Positions 34,922 through 44,452 of a stretch of DNA of 64,000 nt are shown here, in pieces. The translations under genes were made by a program, and so were the position numbers. Source of the DNA: Mesorhizobium erdmanii USDA 3471 (lineage in GTDB: Bacteria > Pseudomonadota > Alphaproteobacteria > Rhizobiales > Rhizobiaceae); NCBI RefSeq assembly GCF_000472705.1, contig NZ_AXAE01000019.1:1-64000 (forward strand). Reading direction: 5' to 3'. The notes below the pieces were generated by a model. The model made no database searches, was not told the DNA's origin, and saw nothing but the letters and a program-made list of their open reading frames with translations. Numbering within the stretch: the first letter of the stretch is position 1; each line of letters begins with the position of its first letter.

Positions 34922-35989
34922 ATGAAAATGAAGACATTTTTTGGCGGATTGGCGGCCCTCGCCATGTCCGCGATCGCCATGAGCACCGCGCCGGGCCATG
35001 CAGAGGACAAGAAACCCTACACCATCTATCTCTCGAACAATTTCGTCGGCAATGACTGGCGCCAGCAGATGGAGCGCGTCGCCACCGTCTCGGTCAACAA
35101 GGGGCCGCTGAAGGGCCGCGTCGACCTCAAGATCGAGAATGTCGAGAACACCGTCCAGGCGCAGATCAATTCGCTGAACAACATCATCCGCCAGAAGCCG
35201 GACGCCATCCTCGTCGATGCGGGTTCGGACTCGGCCTTGAACCCGACCATCAAGAAGGCCTGCGACGCCGGCATCGTCGTCATCTCCTTCGATCAGGTGG
35301 TGACCGAGCCGTGCGCCTTTGCCGTCGCGTCGGACTGGGACCGCATCCCCTCCGTCATGGCCGAGTGGATGGCCACGCAGCTTGGCGGCAAGGGCAACAT
35401 CATCCTCGATCGCGGCCTTGCCGGCGCGCCGATCTCAGCACAGCTGCAGGGAGGCTATGAGAAGGTTCTGGCCAAATATCCCGACATCAAGGTCGTCGGC
35501 TATTACAACGGCAATTATGCGCTCGGGCCGGAACAGTCCGGCGTCGCAGCATTGCTTGCCGCCAACCCGAAGATCGACGGCATCATGACGCAAGGCTATG
35601 GCTCCGGCGCCATCCAGGCACTGAAGGACGCCGGCCGTCCGATCGTTCCGGTCGTCGGCTTCTCCTACAATGTCGCCGCCGTCACCTGCGCGCAGACGCA
35701 GGGCGCCAAGTGCATCCTCGGTTCCAACCCGGCCTACCTGTCCTCGGAAGCGATCAAGCTGGCGGTCGACATCCTCGACACCGGCAAGAAACCGGCCGAG
35801 CGTTCCGTCTCGGTCAAGGGTGACTTCGTCACCACCGATCCCTTCGAGTCCAAGCTCTATCCCGGCACCAAGATGATCAAGATCGCGATCGGCGAAAATG
35901 CCTTCCCCGACCAGGCGCCCGGCCTGACGCTGCCGATCACGCCCGACTGGGTCGAGATCACCGCTGCGGAAGCCGCCGGAGCGAAGTAA
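34922..35989 (+). CDS. Sugar ABC transporter binding protein, tandem paralog 2
   Basis: The 355-residue protein has a signal peptide ending near APGHA and the same mature start as paralog 1 (EDKKPYTIYLSNNFVGNDW). Differences concentrate in parts of the ligand cleft (for example ITAAEAAGAK against ITPAEAAGSK at the end, and GFSYNVAAVTC against GSPFNLTTTTC), so ligand range may differ. It has its own promoter and ACCGGT operator, and is followed by a hairpin before the ATPase gene. Confidence 0.93.
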   Translation: MKMKTFFGGLAALAMSAIAMSTAPGHAEDKKPYTIYLSNNFVGNDWRQQMERVATVSVNKGPLKGRVDLKIENVENTVQAQINSLNNIIRQKPDAILVDAGSDSALNPTIKKACDAGIVVISFDQVVTEPCAFAVASDWDRIPSVMAEWMATQLGGKGNIILDRGLAGAPISAQLQGGYEKVLAKYPDIKVVGYYNGNYALGPEQSGVAALLAANPKIDGIMTQGYGSGAIQALKDAGRPIVPVVGFSYNVAAVTCAQTQGAKCILGSNPAYLSSEAIKLAVDILDTGKKPAERSVSVKGDFVTTDPFESKLYPGTKMIKIAIGENAFPDQAPGLTLPITPDWVEITAAEAAGAK

Positions 35990-36010
35990 CATCCCGCAAC
36001 CACGACCCTG

Positions 36011-36038
36011 TCTCCCGGCATCGCAAGATGTCGGGAGA
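36011..36038 (+). terminator. Hairpin between binding protein 2 and ATPase genes
   Basis: TCTCCCGGCAT at 36011-36021 pairs with ATGTCGGGAGA at 36028-36038 with one G-T pair and a six-base loop, then CTTTTC. It probably reduces read-through or stabilises the upstream message. It overlaps the alternative ATG at 36028, favouring the ATG at 36058 for the next gene. Confidence 0.55.
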
Positions 36039-36057
36039 GCTTTTCAAAGGCGCATCC

Positions 36058-37560
36058 ATGGACCTTGTCTCCGTCAAAGGCCTGTCCAAACGCTATGGCG
36101 GCATCGTCGCGCTGAGCGAGGCGACATTCAGCGCCCGTGGCGGCGAGGTGCACGCCCTGCTTGGCGAGAACGGCGCGGGCAAGAGCACCTTCATCCAGAT
36201 CCTGTCGGGCGCCGTGCGACATGATGGCGGCTCGATCCTGGTCGATGGCCAGGACTATCGCCCGGCCAATCCGGATGCGGCGCAGGCGCGCGGCATCGCC
36301 GCCGTCTTCCAGGAACTGTCGCTGATCCCCGATCTCAGCGTCGAACAGAACATCTGGTTCCGTCACGAGCCCCGTACGTGGCTTGGCACCGTCAATCGCG
36401 GCGAAATGCGACGCAAGACGCTGGCGCTGCTCGAAAGATATGATTTTCCAGCCCTTCGCCCCGACCAGGAACTGCGGCGGCTGACGCTTGCCGAACGGCA
36501 GATCGTCGAGATCGCCAAGGGCCTGGCCAAGGATCCGCGCATCCTGATCCTCGACGAGGCGACCTCGGCGTTGCCGGCGCGTGAAGCCGAATGGCTGCTG
36601 AAGCTCACCCGGCAACTGGCCGCCGAAGGCAGGCTGGTTATCTTCATCTCGCATCGTATGGCCGAGGTGCGCGCCATCGCCGACCGGCTGACCATCTTTC
36701 GCAATGGCGCCACCGTCGCCGCGCACGAGGCCAACGCCGTCTCGGACAATGAAATCGTCACCCAGATGATCGGCCGGCATCTTGATCGGCTCTATCCCGA
36801 GCGGGTTGCGACAGCGACCGATCGCATCGCGCTGCGGGTGAAGGGGTTTTCGAGCGGCAGTCGCCTTTCCGGTGTCGACTTCGCACTGCGCGAAGGCGAG
36901 GTGCTCGGCGTCGGTGGCCTGCAAGGCCACGGCCAGCGCGAACTCTTCCAGGCGCTGTTCGGCGCCACCAGGGCGAGCGGCGCGATCGAACTCTGGGGCA
37001 AGCCCACCTCGATCGGCAATCCGCGGCAGGCGCTGACCGGCAGGGACGGCATTGCCCTGGTGCCGGAGGACCGGCGCGGGCAGGGCCTGCTCCTGACCAA
37101 GAGCGTGCGCGAGAATTTGACGCTTTCGGTCATCAAGCGTTTTACCGAAAACGGCTTGCTGAGCCGGCAAAAGGAAGCTGCCCTGGTCAAGGCAATGGTC
37201 GATTTCCTGCGCATCAAGGCCGGCACGCCGGAACAGCTTGCCGGCACCTTGTCGGGCGGCAACCAGCAGAAGGTCATCTTCGGCAAGATGCTTTTGACCG
37301 AGGCGCGCGTGCTGCTGCTCTATGATCCGACACGCGGTGTCGATGTCGGCACCAAGGGCGAGATCTTTCAGCTCATGCGTGATCTCGCCGCCAAGGGTTA
37401 CGCGATCCTGTTCCATTCCAGCGACATGCCGGAACTCGTCCATGTCGCCGACCGTGTCATGGTGATGCGCAACGGTCGCATTGCCGCGACGCTGGAGGGG
37501 GCTCTGATCTCGGAAGAAGGAATTTTGGGGGCCGCCATGCTTGAAACCAGGGCGGCCTGA
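36058..37560 (+). CDS. Sugar ABC transporter ATP-binding protein (two-domain), altered C-half Walker B
   Basis: The 500-residue protein has two ABC cassettes. The N-half has GENGAGKST, LTLAERQIVEI and ILILDEATSAL. In the C-half the signature LSGGNQQKV is normal, but the Walker B segment reads LLLYDPTRGVD where relatives have LILDEPTRG, so Asp-Glu becomes Tyr-Asp. The catalytic Glu may be replaced by Asp; the N-half site would then matter more. It serves the two-permease transporter downstream. Start at the ATG at 36058, since 36028 lies in a hairpin. Confidence 0.92.
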   Translation: MDLVSVKGLSKRYGGIVALSEATFSARGGEVHALLGENGAGKSTFIQILSGAVRHDGGSILVDGQDYRPANPDAAQARGIAAVFQELSLIPDLSVEQNIWFRHEPRTWLGTVNRGEMRRKTLALLERYDFPALRPDQELRRLTLAERQIVEIAKGLAKDPRILILDEATSALPAREAEWLLKLTRQLAAEGRLVIFISHRMAEVRAIADRLTIFRNGATVAAHEANAVSDNEIVTQMIGRHLDRLYPERVATATDRIALRVKGFSSGSRLSGVDFALREGEVLGVGGLQGHGQRELFQALFGATRASGAIELWGKPTSIGNPRQALTGRDGIALVPEDRRGQGLLLTKSVRENLTLSVIKRFTENGLLSRQKEAALVKAMVDFLRIKAGTPEQLAGTLSGGNQQKVIFGKMLLTEARVLLLYDPTRGVDVGTKGEIFQLMRDLAAKGYAILFHSSDMPELVHVADRVMVMRNGRIAATLEGALISEEGILGAAMLETRAA

Positions 37561-37563
37561 GGC

Positions 37564-38595
37564 ATGGTGATGTCCGCTGCGGAGAGACCGTTGGAGATGG
37601 CGCAAGGGCCGGCCGAGATGAAACCCAGCAAGGTGGCCATCGATTGGCGCGGTCGCCTGCTCGACCGCGCGCCGTTTCTCGTCGCGTGCCTGATGCTGGC
37701 CTTGATCATCGGCATCTATGGCAGCCTGCAATCCGGCGTCTTCACGCTGGACGAACTCAACCTCGACACGGCGGCGGCGATGACGCTGATGCTGGCGGCG
37801 ACCGGGCAGACCATCGTGCTGGTACGCGGCGGCATCGACCTGTCGATCGGCGGCATGATCAGCCTCGGCACGGTGATCGCGGCGACGCGCTTCACCGATG
37901 ATCCGTCGACCACTGCACTTTGGGCGTTGATCATTCTGGCGCTTGGCTTTGTCATCGGCGCACTCAATGGTTTGCTGATCTCACTGCTGAAGCTGCAGCC
38001 CTTCCTGGTGACGCTCGCCACTTGGTCGATCCTCAACGGTGTCGCCATGATCATCCTGCCGACCGATGGCGGCAGCATTCCCGGCTGGTGGGTCGGCTTC
38101 GCCTCCGCACAACTGTTCGGTGTCACCAGCCCGGTCTGGATGCTGCTGGTGCTGGTGCTGTTCTGGTGGTGGTTCCGTGCGACCTCGATCGGCACCACCA
38201 TCCAGGCAACCGGTTCCAACGAGAAATCGGCCTTCCTGTCGGGCGTCTCGATCACAAGGGTCAACCTCGTCACCTACGGCCTCTCCGGCCTGTTCGCGGC
38301 CGGTGCGGCGCTGTTCCTGGTGACGCAGACCGGCGCCGGGTCGCCGACCATCGGCAAGGACTATATCCTGCCCTCGGTGGCGGCGGCGGTCATCGGCGGC
38401 GTCAGCCTGTTCGGCGGCCGGGGCCATCTCGCCGGCACGCTGATCGGCGCCTTCGTGCTGACCCTCATCGGCAATTTGGTCTTCGTCCTGCATGTGTCGA
38501 GCTACTGGCAGCCGGTCGCTTCCGGGGTCATCCTGCTGCTGTCGGTGCTGGCCAGTTCCGTCGCCGAGAAAGCCGCAAGGAACCGTGTCCAATGA
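37564..38595 (+). CDS. Sugar ABC transporter permease 1 (BPD_transp_2)
   Basis: The 343-residue permease has about 10 transmembrane helices and the family motifs IVLVRGGIDLSIGGMISLG and ATGSNEKSAFLSGVSITRVN. It starts three bases after the ATPase stop; the ATG at 37570 is an alternative. It probably forms a heterodimer with permease 2, whose ATG overlaps its stop (ATGA). Confidence 0.93.
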   Translation: MVMSAAERPLEMAQGPAEMKPSKVAIDWRGRLLDRAPFLVACLMLALIIGIYGSLQSGVFTLDELNLDTAAAMTLMLAATGQTIVLVRGGIDLSIGGMISLGTVIAATRFTDDPSTTALWALIILALGFVIGALNGLLISLLKLQPFLVTLATWSILNGVAMIILPTDGGSIPGWWVGFASAQLFGVTSPVWMLLVLVLFWWWFRATSIGTTIQATGSNEKSAFLSGVSITRVNLVTYGLSGLFAAGAALFLVTQTGAGSPTIGKDYILPSVAAAVIGGVSLFGGRGHLAGTLIGAFVLTLIGNLVFVLHVSSYWQPVASGVILLLSVLASSVAEKAARNRVQ

Positions 38596-39560
38596 GCGGC
38601 TTCCTCGCCCGCAACCGGCTCATCGTGCTCGCCTATGCCGGCATGGTCGTGCTGCTCCTGGTGACGGCGATGTTCTCGCCGGGCTTCCTGTCGGTCTCCA
38701 ATATGCGCTCGACCGTCGTGCTGGCGGCCTTCGTCGGCATTGTCGCGCTCGGCCAGACCTTCGTCATCATCGGCGGCGGCATCGACCTGTCGGTGCCCTG
38801 GGTGCTCAATTCCGCCGCCATCGTCATGGCGCTGCTTTGCGGCGGCCAGGATCTACCGCTTGTCTGGGTCATGCCGCTGCTGCTTGCCGGCGGCGCCTTC
38901 ATCGGCCTTATCAACGGTGTCGGCGTCGCCCAATTCGGCGTGCCGCCGATCATCATGACGCTGGCCACCAATGTCATCCTGCAAGGGCTGATCCTGGTGC
39001 TGACCGGCGGCTCGCCGACGCCATCCGCGCCGGCCCTGATCCAGTTTCTCTCGGTCGGTCGGCTCAGCGGCTTTCCGGTCATCGCACTGATCTGGCTGGC
39101 GCTGACGCTGGCGGCGACGCTGCTGCTCTCCAAGGCGGCGTTCGGCCGCCATCTCTATGCGCTAGGCACCAGCGCCACGGTCGCCGAATTCTCCGGCGTG
39201 CCGACGGCGCGCACCACCATCCTGACCTATGTCGTCTCGGGCCTCACCGCCGCCTTCGCCGGCATGCTTTTGACCGGCTATTCCGGCCAGGCCTATCTAG
39301 GCATGGGCGACGCCTATCTGTTCACCTCGATCGCCGCGGTCGCCATTGGCGGCGCTTCGATACTCGGCGGCAGCGGCCATTATCTCGGCACCGTCGCCGG
39401 CGCCATGGTGCTGACCATTCTCACCGGTCTTTTGCCGGCGCTGAACCTGTCGAGCGGCGCGCTGCTCATCGTCTATGGCGCCGTCATCCTGCTGACCGTG
39501 TCGATCGGCAGCGAAACCTTCGCCGGGCTCGGCGGCAGGCTGCGCAGAAAAGAGGGCTGA
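38592..39560 (+). CDS. Sugar ABC transporter permease 2 (BPD_transp_2)
   Basis: The 322-residue permease has the same fold, with FVIIGGGIDLSVPWVLN and YALGTSATVAEFSGVPTART. It overlaps permease 1 by four bases (ATGA). Two different permeases encoded side by side indicate a heterodimeric channel, seen in some sugar importers of this family. The gene is followed by the lactonase after two bases. Confidence 0.93.
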   Translation: MSGFLARNRLIVLAYAGMVVLLLVTAMFSPGFLSVSNMRSTVVLAAFVGIVALGQTFVIIGGGIDLSVPWVLNSAAIVMALLCGGQDLPLVWVMPLLLAGGAFIGLINGVGVAQFGVPPIIMTLATNVILQGLILVLTGGSPTPSAPALIQFLSVGRLSGFPVIALIWLALTLAATLLLSKAAFGRHLYALGTSATVAEFSGVPTARTTILTYVVSGLTAAFAGMLLTGYSGQAYLGMGDAYLFTSIAAVAIGGASILGGSGHYLGTVAGAMVLTILTGLLPALNLSSGALLIVYGAVILLTVSIGSETFAGLGGRLRRKEG

Positions 39561-39562
39561 CC

Positions 39563-40444
39563 ATGGTCGAAATTTCGTGTGTCGTCGATGCCAAGGCAGA
39601 ACTTGGCGAAGGCACGCTCTGGGACCCGCGAGCTGGCGTGCTCTGGTGGATCGACATCTGGAAGAAGCTGATCCACCGCTACGATCCCGCGACTGGCAAG
39701 GACGAGGTGTTCGAAGCGCCGGAATATCTCGGCTGCCTCGGCCTGCGCGCGAAGGGCGGCCTTGTGCTGACCATGACCAACGGCTTCCATTTCTTCGACC
39801 CTAAGACCGGCAGGTTCGAGGCGATCATCGATCCCGAAGCGCATATGCCGAAGACCCGCTTCAACGACGGCAAGCCGGACCGCCAAGGCCGCTTCTGGTC
39901 GGGCTCGATGTTCGAGGTGCCGGGCGAGCCAATCGAATTCATCGGCGCGCTCTACCGGCTCGATCCCGACCTTTCCGTGCACAGGATGATCGACGGCATC
40001 GGCTGTTCCAACGGCCTCGCCTGGAGCCCGGATTCCAAGACCATGTATTTCTCCGACAGCCATGCAGGGGCCGTCTGGGCCTATGATTTCGATCCCGCCA
40101 GCGGCGATATCGAGAACCGCCGCACTTTCATCGACATGACCGTCACCGGCGGTCTCGCCGATGGTGCGACGGTGGACGCCGAGGGCTGCTACTGGGTGAC
40201 CATACCGGTCACCAGCAAGGTCTGCCGCTACGATCCAAGCGGCCGCCTGATGCAGACCGTGCTGCTGCCCACCGACCTGCCGACCTGCTGCGAATTTGGC
40301 GGCAAGGATCTCGACATCCTCTATGTCACCTCGGCCGTGCTCAGGCGCCCGGCCAGCCACTTTGTCGGACAGAAGAACCCCGGCGGCCTGTTCGCGCTCG
40401 ACGTCGGCGTCAAGGGCCTGACACTGCCCGCGTTCAAGGGCTGA
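39563..40444 (+). CDS. SMP-30/gluconolactonase-family lactonase
   Basis: The 293-residue protein is a six-bladed beta-propeller of the SMP-30/Gluconolaconase/LRE family: AELGEGTLWDPRAGVLWWID holds the metal-ligand Glu, and further candidates are Asn in TRFNDGKPD and Asn/Asp in CSNGLAWSPDSKTMYFSDS. It would hydrolyse an aldonolactone to the aldonic acid, fitting the sugar-acid dehydratases upstream. It is the last gene of the transporter operon. No signal peptide, so cytoplasmic. Confidence 0.9.
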   Translation: MVEISCVVDAKAELGEGTLWDPRAGVLWWIDIWKKLIHRYDPATGKDEVFEAPEYLGCLGLRAKGGLVLTMTNGFHFFDPKTGRFEAIIDPEAHMPKTRFNDGKPDRQGRFWSGSMFEVPGEPIEFIGALYRLDPDLSVHRMIDGIGCSNGLAWSPDSKTMYFSDSHAGAVWAYDFDPASGDIENRRTFIDMTVTGGLADGATVDAEGCYWVTIPVTSKVCRYDPSGRLMQTVLLPTDLPTCCEFGGKDLDILYVTSAVLRRPASHFVGQKNPGGLFALDVGVKGLTLPAFKG

Positions 40445-40588
40445 CGCCCTCGCTCAAACCGCCGGCATGACCAGCGGCGTTTCGACCGTGCGCGTCGTTC
40501 CGGCAGCGAAACGATGCTTGATTAAGAGCCATTCCAGGAAAGTATGTAACGGTTTTCCGTCCGGAATTGCGTAAAAATAAAGAGTCAA

Positions 40589-40623
40589 AGCGGTTCGGCG
40601 ATTCCATCAAACGCTGAACCGCT
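40589..40623. terminator. Hairpin between converging operons
   Basis: AGCGGTTCGGCG at 40589-40600 pairs with CGCTGAACCGCT at 40612-40623 with one mismatch and an 11-base loop. It sits between the end of the plus-strand lactonase operon and the end of the minus-strand membrane-protein pair, so it may terminate both. It also resembles a dispersed rhizobial hairpin repeat. Confidence 0.5.
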
Positions 40624-40645
40624 CTAGTTTGCCTGCTCGCAGGCA

Positions 40646-40861
40646 CTACCGATTGGTGGCGCGTGCGGCGCGGCGAACGCTTTGCAACAGGATGGCGAGG
40701 CAGCCGACCAGCAGCAGCGCGCCGCCGAGTAGCGGCGGCAGAGCCAGCAGCTTCACCGCCGCCGTGACGGCGGCCACCAGCACCAGTGCCAGCAGCGCCA
40801 GATTGCCGTCATCGACGAACATGCCGAAGAATTCTGTGGCGACAAGGCGAAGGGCGTTCAT
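40646..40861 (-). CDS. Small two-helix membrane protein
   Basis: The 71-residue protein has two hydrophobic segments (ALLALVLVAAVTAAVKLLAL and LLGGALLLVGCLAILL) and a basic C-terminus (RRAARATNR). Its ATG overlaps the stop of the larger membrane-protein gene upstream as ATGA, so the two likely act together. Function unknown. Confidence 0.7.
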   Translation of the reverse strand: MNALRLVATEFFGMFVDDGNLALLALVLVAAVTAAVKLLALPPLLGGALLLVGCLAILLQSVRRAARATNR

Positions 40862-41613
40862 CGGGCGAGCCCTCCGGCGGCTGCGGGATAGGTGCTGCGC
40901 AGCCAGCGCACCATGGCAAAGGACGCCAGGGCGACGATGGCGAAGATGGCGAGCAGGGCGAGATCGGCGCCCGGCCAGTCGGCGCCGATGCCTTCGCCTG
41001 TCCAGAAAATGCCGAAGCTGGTCAGCATCAGCCCGACCACGAATTTGAGCGCATTCTCCGGCACGCGCGCCAGCGGCCGGTGGACCGCCAGGCCGACAAG
41101 CATCACCAGGATGAAGGCCGCCAGCGCGCCCAGGCTGGCATAGAGCGTCTGCCCGTGCGCCGAGCCAACGGCAATGACGATGAACACCACCTCGACGCCC
41201 TCGAGCAGCACCGCCTTGAACGACGCCAGCCCGGCCAGGTAGTCGGCGCGGCGGTCCTTGGCCTGCCGGCGCAAGACGGCGGTCTCCTCGAAAAAGGCCG
41301 CCTCCTCGTCATGCAGGGCGATGACGCCGACGCTGCGCAGGATGGCCTTTCGCAGCCAGCGCATGCCGAACAGGATCAGCAGCACGCCGACGACGAACTG
41401 CAGCGTGGTGATCGGCACCAGCGCCAGCAACGGTCCGAATGCCAGCACCAGCGCCGCCAACAATGCCAGCGCCAAGGCGGCACCCGTCAGTGCCGGGGCC
41501 CAGCTGCGCGTCACGCCGACCGCAAGCACGATGGTGAAGGCTTCGACGACCTCGACGAACGAGGCCAGGAATGCCGCCGTGACTGTCGAGAGGATGGGTG
41601 TCAGAGTCTGCAT
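40858..41613 (-). CDS. Multi-pass membrane protein (COG4280-like, possible metal transporter)
   Basis: The 251-residue protein has about seven transmembrane helices. Two internal helices carry similar acidic motifs, SFVEVVEAFTIVLAVG near the start and LLEGVEVVFIVIAVG in the middle, which suggests an internal duplication. Such ExxE motifs in membranes occur in FTR1-like and Gdt1-like cation carriers, but I cannot assign the family firmly. The start is the ATG at 41613. Overlaps the small membrane protein gene. Confidence 0.7.
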   Translation of the reverse strand: MQTLTPILSTVTAAFLASFVEVVEAFTIVLAVGVTRSWAPALTGAALALALLAALVLAFGPLLALVPITTLQFVVGVLLILFGMRWLRKAILRSVGVIALHDEEAAFFEETAVLRRQAKDRRADYLAGLASFKAVLLEGVEVVFIVIAVGSAHGQTLYASLGALAAFILVMLVGLAVHRPLARVPENALKFVVGLMLTSFGIFWTGEGIGADWPGADLALLAIFAIVALASFAMVRWLRSTYPAAAGGLAR

Positions 41614-42039
41614 TGAGGGCTTCCTGCGCTGTCTTGCTCGACCATGGTCTTTTTGGCGGGTCATTTCCACCCTTCGGGACCGCGCTCGGGATCACTATGC
41701 GGTCAGCACGCCGTGGCGAAAAGGCCGGCGAGGCGCCAAGCGGCCAGTCGAGCCGCGCGCGCCGCGGCCTGGGATCGGCCGCCAGCCGCCAGAATCAGCC
41801 CTGATGCCGCTCGAACCCCGCCCTGTAGGCGGCGGTCCGGACAGGCCTCGGCGGCGCGCGTATCCGCCTCGCCCTGGCGATCCGATCGCTGCCCGTATTG
41901 AGCGTGCCCGGCACCGCGACGCGGTTTGACAAGCCCTTGCAACAATGCGTGAACCAGAAAACTGCGCTTGTCGCAGAATTAGGGCTGGGCTAAGCAATTG
42001 GCATCAGAGGGTTTTAAAAACAAAAAAGGGAGAAGTATC
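41614..42039. other. Divergent intergenic region
   Basis: No gene is supported in these 426 bases; several GC-rich open frames on both strands look like noise. Near 41960-41975 there is CTGCGCTTGTCGCAG, a short hairpin. The right end carries the AT-rich leader and the AAGGGAGAAG ribosome binding site of the amino-acid transporter operon. Confidence 0.5.
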
Positions 42040-42882
42040 GTGACATCCTCACGTTGGATTGCGCTCGCGGCGCTGGCGCTGACCTGTTCGACCCCTGCGA
42101 TGGCCAAGGACTGGAAAACCGTCACCGTGGCCATGGAGGGCTCCTATGCTCCCTGGAACCAGACGGATGCCAGCGGCAAGATCGTCGGGTTCGAGGTAGA
42201 CATACTCAATGACGTCTGCGCCCGCGCCAAGCTTGAATGCACCATCGTGGCGCAGGATTGGGACGGCGTTGTGCCCGGCCTGACGGCAGGCAAGTTCGAC
42301 ATTGTGATGGATGGCATGTCGATCACAGAGGAGCGCATGAAGACGATCGACTTCTCGATCCCCTACGCCTCTTCTCCGGTGGCCTTCCTTGCAGACAAGA
42401 ATGGCCCGCTGGCGCAGCTGTCCAACAGCGGCAAGATGATCGATCTTTCGAAGGACGATGCCGAATCCAAGGCAGCGCTCGACACGCTGCGCAAGGAACT
42501 CACCGGCAAGAATGTCGGCTTGCAGGTGTCGACCACGGAGGCGACTTTTGCCGACAAATATCTCAAGGATGTCGCCAACGTCCATGAATACAAGACCACC
42601 GACGAGCATGACCTCGATCTGATGGCGGGCCGCATCGACGTGGCTTTTGCCGACACCACCTACTTCCTCGGCACGTTGGCCAAGCCCGATGCCAAGGACC
42701 TGGAATTCGTCGGACCGCAGTTCAAGGGTGGCCCGATCCTGGGACCGGGTATCGGCGCTGCTTTCCGCAAGACCGACAAGGACCTGCAGGACATCTACAA
42801 CAAGACCCTCAAGGCAGCCCTCGATGACGGCTCGGTATCCAAGTACAGCATGCAATGGTTCAAGATCGACATCACCAAGTGA
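42040..42882 (+). CDS. Polar amino-acid ABC transporter binding protein (SBP_bac_3)
   Basis: The 280-residue protein has a signal peptide (WIALAALALTCSTPAMA) and the SBP_bac_3 pattern YAPWNQTDASGKIVGFEVDI, DGMSITEERMKTIDFSIPY. Its nearest recognisable type is the lysine/arginine/ornithine/histidine group. It starts at a GTG at 42040 preceded by GGGAGAAG. It feeds the two permeases and the ATPase that follow, in the order binding protein, permease, permease, ATPase. A strong terminator-like hairpin follows the gene. Confidence 0.92.
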   Translation: MTSSRWIALAALALTCSTPAMAKDWKTVTVAMEGSYAPWNQTDASGKIVGFEVDILNDVCARAKLECTIVAQDWDGVVPGLTAGKFDIVMDGMSITEERMKTIDFSIPYASSPVAFLADKNGPLAQLSNSGKMIDLSKDDAESKAALDTLRKELTGKNVGLQVSTTEATFADKYLKDVANVHEYKTTDEHDLDLMAGRIDVAFADTTYFLGTLAKPDAKDLEFVGPQFKGGPILGPGIGAAFRKTDKDLQDIYNKTLKAALDDGSVSKYSMQWFKIDITK

Positions 42883-42888
42883 TGTCGC

Positions 42889-42919
42889 AACGGGAGCAGC
42901 CTTGGCTGCTCCCGTTTTT
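42889..42919 (+). terminator. Rho-independent terminator-like hairpin after the binding-protein gene
   Basis: AACGGGAGCAGC pairs with GCTGCTCCCGTT across a four-base loop, followed by TTTT. This is a 12-bp GC-rich stem with a T-run. Downstream permease genes probably depend on partial read-through, which gives more binding protein than membrane parts. Confidence 0.8.
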
Positions 42920-42965
42920 ACATTGAGGTGAGCACCCGCATCTCGACGCCCGGAGGGAGGCGTAC

Positions 42966-43712
42966 TTGGAGTTTCTGAGCAATCTGCAGGAGCAGCTGTC
43001 GACGGCTTATGAGCTCCTGGCTGCCGGTTGGGGCGTGCAATTGCTCTGGGGCATCGGATGGACCCTGGCGGTGACCACGGTCTCGATGGCCATCGGCGCC
43101 TTGCTGGGATCACTGGTGGCGGCGGCCAAGCTTTCGCATCACGCCGGGCTGAGATTCCTCGGCGAGAGCTACACCACCGTGTTCCGCGGTGAGCCGGAAC
43201 TTCTGGTAATCTATCTTTTCTACTATGGCGGCACGCAAATCCTGACGGGTGTCGCCAGGTCCACCGGATCGATAGGGTCGACCGATATTTTGAACATGCC
43301 GAGCTTCCTTGGCGGCGTTCTCGCGGTCGGCATCATTTCGGGCGCGTATCAGGCCGAGGTTTTCCGCGGATCGTTCCTGGCGATCCATCGCGGCGAACTG
43401 GAGGCGGCTCGCGCCTATGGCATGTCGGCCTGGCTGCGTTTTCGCCTGGTGATCATGCCGCAGGTGCTGCGTCTGGCGGTGCCGGGGCTGGGCAATGTGT
43501 GGCAGCTGACGATCAAGGATTCGGCGCTGATCTCGGTCACCGGCGTTGCCGAATTGATGCTGACCGCCAACAAAGCCGCGCGTTCAACACACCATTCGCT
43601 GCTTTTCTACACCGTCGCCGGCATTCTCTACCTCGTGATGACGTCGATCTCGACGCCGATCTTCGACAAGGCCGAGCGTTACACCTCACGCAGCTTTCTG
43701 CGTCCGAAATAA
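42966..43712 (+). CDS. Polar amino-acid ABC transporter permease 1 (HisQ/ArtQ type)
   Basis: The 248-residue permease has about five transmembrane helices and the BPD_transp_1 EAA-like loop GELEAARAYGMSAWLRFRLV. The start is a TTG at 42966 after GGAGGGAGG. It pairs with the permease at 43722 to form the channel. Confidence 0.92.
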   Translation: MEFLSNLQEQLSTAYELLAAGWGVQLLWGIGWTLAVTTVSMAIGALLGSLVAAAKLSHHAGLRFLGESYTTVFRGEPELLVIYLFYYGGTQILTGVARSTGSIGSTDILNMPSFLGGVLAVGIISGAYQAEVFRGSFLAIHRGELEAARAYGMSAWLRFRLVIMPQVLRLAVPGLGNVWQLTIKDSALISVTGVAELMLTANKAARSTHHSLLFYTVAGILYLVMTSISTPIFDKAERYTSRSFLRPK

Positions 43713-43721
43713 GAGGTGGAA

Positions 43722-44452
43722 GTGGATTACAACTTCTACCTTTCAACCATGTGGAGCGTGCTGAAGGCACTGCCGCTGACGCTTGAGATCTGGTTCTTCG
43801 GCATCGCTTTCGGCCTCATCATTGCGACCGGCCTGACCTGGCTGCGGGCGTCGGGCTATAGGCTCGGCGAATATGTCACCCGCGCCTATGTCTTCGTCTT
43901 TCGCGGCTCGCCGCTGCTTGTGCAGCTCTATCTGATCTATTTCGGGCTCTCTCAGTTCGATTTTGTTCGCCACAGCCCGATCCTGTGGCCGATTCTGCGC
44001 GATCCGATGTATTGCACCATCGTCGCCATGGCCCTGAACACGGCCGCCTATGAGAGCGAGATTTTCCGCGGTGCGCTGCGGGCGGTGCCGGTCGGCCAGA
44101 TCGAGGCGGCCAAGGCGTTCGGCATGTCGGCTTTCACCCGTTTCCGCCTCGTCACGCTGCCGATTGCGTTGCGGCTGGCGCTGCCGGCCTATTCGACCGA
44201 GATCATCCTGATGACCAAGGCGACCGCGCTCGCTTCCGTGGTGACGATCATGGAGATGATGGGAACGGCGCAAAAAATCCAGCACGATACGTTCCGACCG
44301 ATCGAGGTGCTGACCTGCGCCGGCGTCATCTATCTATTGCTCAACCTGTCGATCGCGCGGCTGTTCGCCTGGGTCGAGTACCGGCTTTCGCCGCATCTGC
44401 GTCCCGCGCCCGAACAGTCCCAGCAAATCAAGCCCATTCCGGAGGTGTTGTG

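Noticed and set aside
35857..37731. A 624-codon minus-strand open frame
   Set aside because: Antisense to the second two-domain ATPase; composition is that of a reverse-complement artefact.
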